From an uncultured Eubacteriales bacterium (lineage in GTDB: Bacteria; Bacillota; Clostridia; Oscillospirales; Acutalibacteraceae), in contig CAJTXF010000043.1 of assembly GCA_910580045.1 (NCBI GenBank), positions 1-11,324 on the forward strand: a stretch of DNA of 11,324 nt, in the 5' to 3' direction. How positions within the stretch are numbered: the stretch's first letter is position 1; every line of letters starts with the position of its first letter. Made by a program: the position numbers and the translations under genes. The notes beneath the pieces were generated by a model that had not been told where the DNA came from, did not search any database, and saw nothing but the letters and a program-made list of their open reading frames with translations. This document shows, one piece after another, positions 5,550 to 11,324 of this stretch.

Positions 5550-8291
5550 TTAGAACCGGTAGCTTCCGGCAGAGAGCTTCTCTGTCCGCCCGTCCGGGAG
5601 AATCAGGTCCGCTGTGCAGTCAAAGGGCACGGTGACAATGTAAGCCAGGGCCTCCCCGTCATACCGCCAGCCCACCTGATACAAGCCGGAGGCAGTGTCC
5701 ATGCTCATATCCACGCTCCGAATCCGGGGGTCTGGCATGGGACGGATAACAGCCCGCTTATAGCCAGGGGCCTCCTCACAGGGGTTGAATCCCACCATGT
5801 TCCGGTACATCCAGTCTGCAATGGAGCCATAGGCATAGTGGTTCAGGCTGTTCATGCCTGTGCCGCTGATGGAGCCGTCCGGCAGCAGGGAGTTCCACCG
5901 CTCCCACACAGTGGTGGCCCCCAGCTTCACCTCATTGAGCCAGCTGGGATAGTCCTTCTGCAGGAACAGGGTATAGGCCACGTCATTGGCTCCGTTGTCT
6001 GACAGCACCCGGCACAGGAAGGGAGTGCCGCAGAAGCCGGTGTCCAGGTGCCAGTTTTTGGCCTCCAACCGGGCTTTGAGCTGGTCCAGCACCTTTTCCT
6101 TCCCGCCCTGGGGATAGATGCCAAAGAACAGGCTGAGCACACAGGCAGTCTGGGTGCCCTCAATTTTGAAGCTGCCGTCAGCGTGGAAGTATTCCTCCAC
6201 TACAGCGGCTTTGATTTTCTCACTGAGCGCTGTATAGTCCGCCGCGTCCTCCCCATAGCCCAGGGCCTTGGCCGCTTTGGCCGTGAGCTGGGCAGAATAG
6301 AAGTAGAAGCAGCTGGCAGTATACTGCAAATCTGTGGCCCCAAAGGGGTTCTCCGCGTCCTTGGGGTCAGGCTTGTCCAGGGCCAGCCAGTCACCCAGCT
6401 GGTTGCCCCGGAGCCACAAGCCCCGGCCTCCGTCCTGCTCATCGTCCAGGCGTATCCGCTCTACCCAGGCTTTCATTACCGGGTATTCGGCCCGCAGCTG
6501 GTGCAAATCACCGTAGTTCTCATAGACCGCCCAGGGCATCATGGTGGCCACGTCGCTCCAAATAGCGCAGCCCTTGTGGTTGCTCCTCTCAAAGCTGAAA
6601 TTCTCTCCAATGACCTTGGTGAGGAAATCCGCACGCTCTCCCTCTGGGTGCGCCTCCACAGCAGCTTTCAGCTCCGGATACTTCTCCAAGGCAGCAGCGA
6701 GGGCCTTATCGTCCCCCTCGGGCAGGGACATGAAGTCCGCCGGGTCCACGTCAAAGCCGGTAGAGCCGGGCTTGGCTTTTTTGGGGGCAGGCACGTAGAA
6801 GGGCACTGCTCCCTTGTGGTGTTTCTGCTCTGCCGCCACATTCTCCATAAAGTGATGGAAGAAGGCTGGCATATAGATGTTCTTGCAGGCCGTGGCGCTG
6901 ATAATGGCCGCGTCTCCGGTCCAGCCCAGACGCTCGTCCCGCTGGGGGCAGTCTGTGGGCAAATCCAGGAAGTTGTCGAACTGGCCCCACATGGCATTGT
7001 GGAACAGCTGGTTCACCAGGGGATTGTCCGTCTCAATATGGCCGATGGGCTCAATGTCCGAGCGGATGTGGCAGGCGGTGAAGTCCCCTGGGCAGAGGTT
7101 CTCCACGCCCTCCACCTTCACGAAGCGGAAGCCGTAGAAGGTGAAATGGGGCCGCACCCGCCGGGGCGTGCCGTCAGAGATGTAGATATATTCAGCCTTG
7201 GCTGTGCGGAGATTGTCCCGGTAGAAGCAGCCCTGCTGCATCACCTCGCCATAACTGAGCTTTACTGTATGCCCAGCCGGGGCGCTTACGTTAAACTCCA
7301 CCCAGCCGGTCATGTTCTGGCCGAAGTCCAGGACAATCTCGTCTTTGGGAGTGGTGATGACCTCCACTGGGGCAAACTCCTGCTTCTTCACAATTTTAGG
7401 CCCGCGCCGGGCCACCAGGGGCGTATCCTCCTGGCGCTCCACAACAGGAGAGGCCTCTGCCTTGCAGCCTGGGGCAGACCAGCCCGGCACCTGCAGATTG
7501 GCATTATAGTGCTCACCGTCATAGATATTGCTGAATATCGCAGGCGAAGGATAGCTTTTCCAGGTGCTGTCCGTGCCCATCACCACCTGTGTGCCGTCTT
7601 TCAGGGTGATATGCACCTCGCAGATAGCCTGCATGGTGTCCCCGTACAAATCGTGATATCTATCGAAAATCATGTCGCCCTTGTACCAGCCAGGCCCCAG
7701 GGCCAGGCCGATGGTGTTCTCCCCGGCAGAGAGCAGGCCCGTCAAATCAAAGGTCTGGTATTCCAAGGCAAAGTCGTAGCAGTGGTAGCCAGGCAGAAGA
7801 TACTCATCCCCAGCCTTTTTTCCGTTGACCTCCAGCTCGTAGATGCCCAGGCCGCACACATAGGCCCGGGCGCTGGCAGCCTCCCCGGGGAGAGTGAAGT
7901 CCTTGGCCAGAAGGGGCTGGCGCTCCTTGTCAGGGAAACCCGGGGTGCCCGTCTCCGCGGCTATCCACTTGGCCTGCCAGGGCTCGTCCTGCTTGGCGGT
8001 CTCAAACCAGGAGGCAGCGGAGGCGCTGTCCCCGCTGTCTCCCCAGACAGTGACAGTCCAGTCATACCGGGTGCGGGGCAAAAGCTGGATGGGGGCCTGG
8101 AAGCCCAGGGAGGAGATGTCCTCCCGCCTGCCGCTGTCATAGAGCAGTTGGCCCTGGGCGGAGACAGTGATTTGGGCAGCAGCCTGGGTTTTGTCAGAGG
8201 TATCAGTGGCTGTCCAGGAGAAGACCGGCTGGGTCATGCTCAGGCCCAGAGGGGTACAGACGTGATTGGTGCGCAAGTGGGTCAGCTTCAT
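5550..8291 (-). CDS. Alpha-L-rhamnosidase, glycoside hydrolase family 78
   Basis: A 913-aa enzyme releasing terminal alpha-L-rhamnose from glycosides (plant flavonoids, pectin side chains or bacterial polysaccharides) by an inverting mechanism. N-terminal beta-sandwich and lectin-like domains include VLDFGQNMTGWV (around 320-331). The (alpha/alpha)6 catalytic domain follows, with the hallmark TDCPQRDERLGWTGDA (about 446-461), where Glu453 is the likely general acid. TTVWERW (about 793-799) holds the likely base Glu797. A C-terminal beta domain ends the protein. With no signal peptide it should be cytoplasmic, acting on imported rhamnosides. I chose ATG 8291, preceded by AAAGGTGA at 5 nt. A GTG at 8300 would add three residues. 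An extra stretch of about 70 residues near 503-574 is unusual. The gene stands alone, convergent with sigE and divergent from the FemAB gene. Confidence 0.93.
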   Translation of the reverse strand: MKLTHLRTNHVCTPLGLSMTQPVFSWTATDTSDKTQAAAQITVSAQGQLLYDSGRREDISSLGFQAPIQLLPRTRYDWTVTVWGDSGDSASAASWFETAKQDEPWQAKWIAAETGTPGFPDKERQPLLAKDFTLPGEAASARAYVCGLGIYELEVNGKKAGDEYLLPGYHCYDFALEYQTFDLTGLLSAGENTIGLALGPGWYKGDMIFDRYHDLYGDTMQAICEVHITLKDGTQVVMGTDSTWKSYPSPAIFSNIYDGEHYNANLQVPGWSAPGCKAEASPVVERQEDTPLVARRGPKIVKKQEFAPVEVITTPKDEIVLDFGQNMTGWVEFNVSAPAGHTVKLSYGEVMQQGCFYRDNLRTAKAEYIYISDGTPRRVRPHFTFYGFRFVKVEGVENLCPGDFTACHIRSDIEPIGHIETDNPLVNQLFHNAMWGQFDNFLDLPTDCPQRDERLGWTGDAAIISATACKNIYMPAFFHHFMENVAAEQKHHKGAVPFYVPAPKKAKPGSTGFDVDPADFMSLPEGDDKALAAALEKYPELKAAVEAHPEGERADFLTKVIGENFSFERSNHKGCAIWSDVATMMPWAVYENYGDLHQLRAEYPVMKAWVERIRLDDEQDGGRGLWLRGNQLGDWLALDKPDPKDAENPFGATDLQYTASCFYFYSAQLTAKAAKALGYGEDAADYTALSEKIKAAVVEEYFHADGSFKIEGTQTACVLSLFFGIYPQGGKEKVLDQLKARLEAKNWHLDTGFCGTPFLCRVLSDNGANDVAYTLFLQKDYPSWLNEVKLGATTVWERWNSLLPDGSISGTGMNSLNHYAYGSIADWMYRNMVGFNPCEEAPGYKRAVIRPMPDPRIRSVDMSMDTASGLYQVGWRYDGEALAYIVTVPFDCTADLILPDGRTEKLSAGSYRF

Positions 8292-8324
8292 GTTTGTCAC
8301 CTTTCCTTTATGTGGGTTTTATCT

Positions 8325-8330
8325 ATTATA
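8325..8330 (-). promoter_or_regulatory. -10 box of the rhamnosidase promoter
   Basis: A perfect TATAAT on the minus strand lies 33 nt before the ATG at 8291. No good -35 box is found 16-18 nt upstream (TACCAA at 17 nt), which suggests that an activator may be needed or that an upstream motif substitutes for it. Confidence 0.55.
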
Positions 8331-8333
8331 CAT

Positions 8334-8350
8334 CAATTTGGAAGAAATTG
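8334..8350. promoter_or_regulatory. Inverted repeat upstream of the rhamnosidase -10 box, candidate operator
   Basis: CAATTT and AAATTG are perfect 6-bp arms around GGAAG. The site lies directly upstream of the TATAAT, in the -12 to -35 interval of the rhamnosidase promoter, where a regulator would control transcription. No regulator gene is adjacent. Confidence 0.42.
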
Positions 8351-8398
8351 GTAGAGTTTTTTTGCTGGAAATCTTTTTTCTGCTGAGGTTTTCCCGTC

Positions 8399-8417
8399 TT
8401 TGTAAACAAATTGTAAA
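8399..8417. promoter_or_regulatory. TTTGTAAA repeats in the rhamnosidase-FemAB divergent region
   Basis: TTTGTAAACAAATTGTAAA contains two copies of TTGTAAA 11 bp apart, and a 5-bp-arm inverted repeat TTTGT-AA-ACAAA. This A+T-rich motif lies in the middle of the 188-200 bp divergent region and could be a regulator site or the upstream part of the FemAB promoter. A convincing -10 box for the plus strand was not found; TCTAAT at 8456-8461 is the best but has a weak -35. Confidence 0.3.
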
Positions 8418-8491
8418 TCATTTTCCTTAACGTTACCTCTCCTCTGTCCATACCGTCTAATCAGCAGAAGACAGAAAGGATGGGCCATGCA

Positions 8492-9529
8492 ATGGAATTT
8501 TTGAATTTTAATAATCTGAATGCGATACATGAGTACGAAGAGTTTGTAGAGAGCCAGAGCGGCAGCTTTACCCAGTCTGTCCGGTGGTGCGGGGTAAAGC
8601 GGGACTGGCGTCATGAGGCTGTCATCTCCCGGGACAGACAGGGGAAAATCCGGGCCTCTGCCCTGGTGCTAGTAAAGCGGTTCCCTCTGCCCTTTAAGTC
8701 GTTTCTCTACACGCCCCGAGGCCCGGTTTGGGACGGCAGGGACGCGGACGCCCTGAACGATATCATGCAGGGCCTGGAGGTGCTGGCGAAAAAGCATCAC
8801 GCCTACTCCTGCAAACTGGACCCACTGGTGGAGGAGACGGACAGTGAGGCGATTTGCACCTTACAGGAGGCTGGGCTGCGCTTTTGTCCCTGGGTGCCGG
8901 ATGATTTGAACATCCAGTGCCGGAACAACTATATTCTTGAGCTGAAGGGGCGGAGCGAGGAAGAACTGCTTAAATCCTTCAAAAGCAAGTGCCGGTACAA
9001 TATTGGATTGGCGCAGCGCAAGGGAGTGCGCTGCGCCTCGTGGGGGAAGGAGCGCCTGCGCGACTTCTGCCAGCTGATGGCGGAGACCGGTCGGAGAGAC
9101 GGCTTCCAGGTGCGCTCTATAGAGTACTATGCCAGGATGATGGACGCCCTGGGGGAACACTGCCGTCTGTATCTGTGTGAATACAAAGGCCAGGCCCTGT
9201 CCGGAGCCATCTGCGTGCAGTACGGCGGACGGACCTGCTATGTATATGGAGCCTCCACCTCTGCTCACCGGGAATTGATGCCCAACTACCTGATGCAGTG
9301 GGAGATGATTCGCTGGGCAGCAGAATCGGGATGCCATACCTACGACTTCCAGGGCGTGCCCTATTGGTATGACTCTTCCCATCCCAACTATGGGGTCTAC
9401 CGGTTCAAGACTGGATTCAATGGCCGGCTGGCCATCTATGCGGGAGAATTCTCAATGGTGTTCGCCCGGCGGTATAAAGCCGCCTTTGACAAGGCGCTGC
9501 AATGCGTAGGGTACTATAAGCTGATTTGA
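8492..9529 (+). CDS. FemAB-family peptidoglycan bridge aminoacyltransferase
   Basis: A 345-aa cytoplasmic protein of the FemA/FemB/MurM group. These transfer amino acids from aminoacyl-tRNA to the lipid-linked peptidoglycan precursor to build the interpeptide bridge, using two GNAT-like folds. SFKSKCRYNIGLAQRKGV (about 160-177) is the typical Lys/Arg-rich link into the second GNAT domain. PNYLMQWEMIRWAAESGC with YDFQGVP and GVYRFKTGFNG (about 268-315) is the family's C-terminal signature. The shorter length than S. aureus FemA (about 420 aa) fits the clostridial forms, which lack the long coiled-coil arm. I chose ATG 8492, with AAAGGA 11 nt upstream; ATG 8480 would add four residues but almost touches that site. 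It stands alone. The amino acid transferred cannot be told from sequence. Confidence 0.88.
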   Translation: MEFLNFNNLNAIHEYEEFVESQSGSFTQSVRWCGVKRDWRHEAVISRDRQGKIRASALVLVKRFPLPFKSFLYTPRGPVWDGRDADALNDIMQGLEVLAKKHHAYSCKLDPLVEETDSEAICTLQEAGLRFCPWVPDDLNIQCRNNYILELKGRSEEELLKSFKSKCRYNIGLAQRKGVRCASWGKERLRDFCQLMAETGRRDGFQVRSIEYYARMMDALGEHCRLYLCEYKGQALSGAICVQYGGRTCYVYGASTSAHRELMPNYLMQWEMIRWAAESGCHTYDFQGVPYWYDSSHPNYGVYRFKTGFNGRLAIYAGEFSMVFARRYKAAFDKALQCVGYYKLI

Positions 9530-9552
9530 GGGCCGAAACCTCATAAGCGGAT

Positions 9553-9583
9553 AAGCCGTCCGGCAGCAGATGCCGGACGGCTT
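9553..9583. terminator. Bidirectional terminator between FemAB and ftsK
   Basis: AAGCCGTCCGGCA and TGCCGGACGGCTT form a perfect 13-bp stem with a 5-nt loop (GCAGA), 23 bp after the FemAB stop and 13 bp before the ftsK stop on the other strand. T-rich tracts flank it (CTTTGATT on plus, TTATCCGCTTAT on minus), so it probably ends both converging transcripts. Confidence 0.85.
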
Positions 9584-9596
9584 CTTTGATTGGCTT

Positions 9597-11324
9597 TCAG
9601 GTTTCCCCAGCAGGCGGGTCGGGCTTCTGCATGTTCCGCTCCAGCCACTGAGTATAGGTCATCAATACCTGACGGGGTTTGGAGCCCTCGTGAGGTCCCA
9701 CAATGCCCAGCTGCTCCATCTCGTCAATGAGCCGCCCGGCCCGGGCATAGCCCAGCCGCAGCCGCCGCTGCAGCAGAGATGTGCTTGCCTGTCCGGCCTC
9801 CACCACCACCTTGATGGCCTCGTCCATCATTGGGTCTGTCTCACCGCCGCCCAAATCCTCCGCCTTGTCCTTATCCACACTGGCGGCATTGCGCTCAATC
9901 TCCTCAATGACCCCCTCGTCATAGTCCATAGACTTGGTCTTTTTCACAAACTGGACGATAGAGGAGATTTCATCATCACTGACATAGCAGCCCTGGACCC
10001 GGATGGGTTTATTGCTGCCCACTGGGGCGAAGAGCATATCGCCATTGCCCAGCAGCTTGTCCGCGCCCACCGTGTCAATGATAGTTCGGGAATCCACCGC
10101 CGTGGACACGGTGAGAGCAATCCGGCTGGGGATATTGGCTTTGATAAGTCCCGTGACCACGTCTACAGAGGGGCGCTGGGTGGCCACCACCAGGTGCATC
10201 CCTGCGGCGCGAGCCAGCTGGGCCAGACGGCAGATGGAGTCCTCCACCTCTTTGGGCGCGGCCATCATCAAATCAGCCAGCTCGTCAATAATCATTACAA
10301 TCTGAGGCATGGCAGGCATAGGCTGTCCATTCTCATCCTCATAGTTCTGGGCCTCTGCCAAATTATTGTACCCCGCCAGATTACGGACATTGTTCTCAGA
10401 GAACAGCTTATATCGCTTCATCATCTCGTTCACCGCCCAGCCCAAAGCGCCGGAGGCCTTATGAGGATCCGTGACCACCGGAACCAGCATATGGGGCAGG
10501 CCGTTGTACTCAGTGAGCTCCACCGCCTTGGGGTCAATCATCAGGAAGCGGACCTCATCTGGGGTCGCCTTGTAAAGCATGCTGATAATTAGAGAGTTGA
10601 TGCACACGGATTTGCCCGAGCCAGTGGTACCGGCAATCAAGATATGGGGCATCCGGGCCAAGTCAGCCACAACAGGCTGGCCTGCAATATCCCGGCCCAG
10701 AGCTACTGAGAGCTTGCCCTTAGAGGTCTGGAAAGCATTGGACTGTATCAAATCCCGCATACGCACCGCGCTGCGGCTGCGGTTGGGCACCTCAATACCC
10801 ACTGCCGCCTTACCCGGAATGGGGGCCTCAATGCGCACACCAGTAGCGGCCAGGTTCAGAGCCAGGTCGTCAGAGAGGTTGGTTATCTTACTGATTTTTA
10901 CGCCGGGGGCAGGTTGAATCTCGTACCGCGTTACAGAAGGGCCCCGGCAGATGTCCATGATTTTGGTGGAGACCCCAAAGCTGTTGAGGGTGTCCACCAG
11001 AATCTTGCCGTTGCTTTGGAGTTCCTCTGTCTCTTTGGCGTGGTCCACCTGGGGGCTCACCGCCAGCATGGTGACTGGAGGAAAGCAGTAGGCTCCCCCC
11101 GCTGTGGGGTCCAGGGCCTGATACTGGGCCATCTGGGCAAAATCCGCCACAGGGGGCTCCTGAGCTGTCTCCGCAGGTTTGGGACTGTCCGTAAACAGCT
11201 CAATCTCCTCGTCCTCTGGCTCTGGCTCCGGCTCGGGGATAGGCTCTGGGTCAGGCCGGGGCGGATTTTCTGATACCACCGGTGACTGCGGGAGTTCCGG
11301 CTCAGGAGGCTCAGCCGGGGCAGC
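9597..11324 (-). CDS. ftsK: DNA translocase FtsK/SpoIIIE, C-terminal part (runs off the right edge)
   Basis: This frame stays open to the right edge and gives 575 residues of the C-terminal half. The family pumps chromosomal DNA through the closing division or sporulation septum as an ATP-driven hexamer. Visible first is a Pro/Glu-rich linker (about 1-45 of the visible part), then the alpha domain and RecA-like beta domain. Walker A GTTGSGKS is at about 232-239 and Walker B IVMIIDELADL at about 342-352. The winged-helix gamma domain follows (about 498-560, with GQASTSLLQRRLRLGYARAGRLIDEME), which reads orientation sequences in DNA. Membrane segments would lie beyond the window. In this lineage one protein may do both FtsK and SpoIIIE work. 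It is convergent with the FemAB gene. Confidence 0.95.
   Translation of the reverse strand, partial: AAPAEPPEPELPQSPVVSENPPRPDPEPIPEPEPEPEDEEIELFTDSPKPAETAQEPPVADFAQMAQYQALDPTAGGAYCFPPVTMLAVSPQVDHAKETEELQSNGKILVDTLNSFGVSTKIMDICRGPSVTRYEIQPAPGVKISKITNLSDDLALNLAATGVRIEAPIPGKAAVGIEVPNRSRSAVRMRDLIQSNAFQTSKGKLSVALGRDIAGQPVVADLARMPHILIAGTTGSGKSVCINSLIISMLYKATPDEVRFLMIDPKAVELTEYNGLPHMLVPVVTDPHKASGALGWAVNEMMKRYKLFSENNVRNLAGYNNLAEAQNYEDENGQPMPAMPQIVMIIDELADLMMAAPKEVEDSICRLAQLARAAGMHLVVATQRPSVDVVTGLIKANIPSRIALTVSTAVDSRTIIDTVGADKLLGNGDMLFAPVGSNKPIRVQGCYVSDDEISSIVQFVKKTKSMDYDEGVIEEIERNAASVDKDKAEDLGGGETDPMMDEAIKVVVEAGQASTSLLQRRLRLGYARAGRLIDEMEQLGIVGPHEGSKPRQVLMTYTQWLERNMQKPDPPAGET
11205..11258 (-). repeat. 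Pro-Glu repeat tract within the ftsK linker
   Basis: The codons read as a run of alternating Pro and Glu/Asp (RPDPEPIPEPEPEPEDEE) from a degenerate 6-nt GGCTCN/GGCTCT unit on the plus strand. Such linkers between the membrane and motor domains of FtsK proteins are long, acidic and variable, and short-unit repeats like this can change length by slippage. Confidence 0.6.

Noticed and set aside
6048..8354. 768-codon open frame on the plus strand antisense to the rhamnosidase gene
   Set aside because: The minus-strand frame carries full GH78 motifs. The plus-strand translation is low in recognisable features and runs on through the rhamnosidase promoter.
9570..10592. 340-codon plus-strand frame opposite ftsK
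   Set aside because: His/Gln/Leu-rich antisense shadow of the translocase. Its start lies within the convergent terminator hairpin.
1..11324. CRISPR array, insertion sequence or transposase
   Set aside because: No regularly spaced repeats, no transposase-like frame and no paired terminal repeats were seen.

Overview
The window looks like chromosome of an endospore-forming Clostridia member with fairly high G+C, most likely in or near the Oscillospiraceae (gut relatives of Flavonifractor or Oscillibacter). That placement is inference from gene content, G+C-rich codon use and strong AGGAGG-type ribosome binding sites. No species can be named from the sequence. The firm markers are an intact spoIIGA-sigE sporulation pair, a SpoIIIE/FtsK DNA translocase, a FemAB-type peptidoglycan bridge enzyme and a CCA-encoding tRNA-Leu.

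Left edge (1-940): three short, tightly overlapping reading frames run leftwards. They are a partial frame (1-103), a 130-aa protein of unknown function (100-492) and a 54-aa GTG-started small protein (473-637). A strong hairpin terminator lies just upstream of this trio. To the right is about 180 bp with no convincing gene, then the terminator and body of tRNA-Leu(UAA), also read leftwards. The stretch beyond the 3' end of the tRNA has an accessory or mobile-element look, but no integrase and no second attachment repeat is visible.

Central sugar block (1028-3745): tRNA-Leu and a sugar operon are transcribed divergently from two good sigma-A promoters less than 100 bp apart. The operon is a ROK-family glucokinase, then galactose mutarotase starting 3 bp later, then a Nudix hydrolase, closed by a 17-bp-stem terminator. 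Mutarotase and glucokinase would supply and phosphorylate hexoses for glycolysis. An inverted repeat sits inside the glucokinase promoter.

Sporulation block (3746-5535): spoIIGA (membrane aspartic protease, probable TTG start) and sigE (mother-cell sigma factor made as pro-sigma-E) form an operon. A candidate promoter with a 22-bp spacer, reminiscent of Spo0A-controlled spoIIG promoters, lies upstream. sigG, which often follows sigE in other spore formers, is not here. A bidirectional terminator follows sigE instead.

Right part (5536-11324): a cytoplasmic GH78 alpha-L-rhamnosidase reads leftwards and converges on sigE. It is divergent from a FemAB-family gene that reads right. FemAB converges, across another bidirectional hairpin, on the C-terminal 575 codons of the FtsK/SpoIIIE translocase, which runs off the right edge. 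Every strand switch is marked either by a strong hairpin (convergent) or by a short promoter region (divergent), so the transcription units are well defined.
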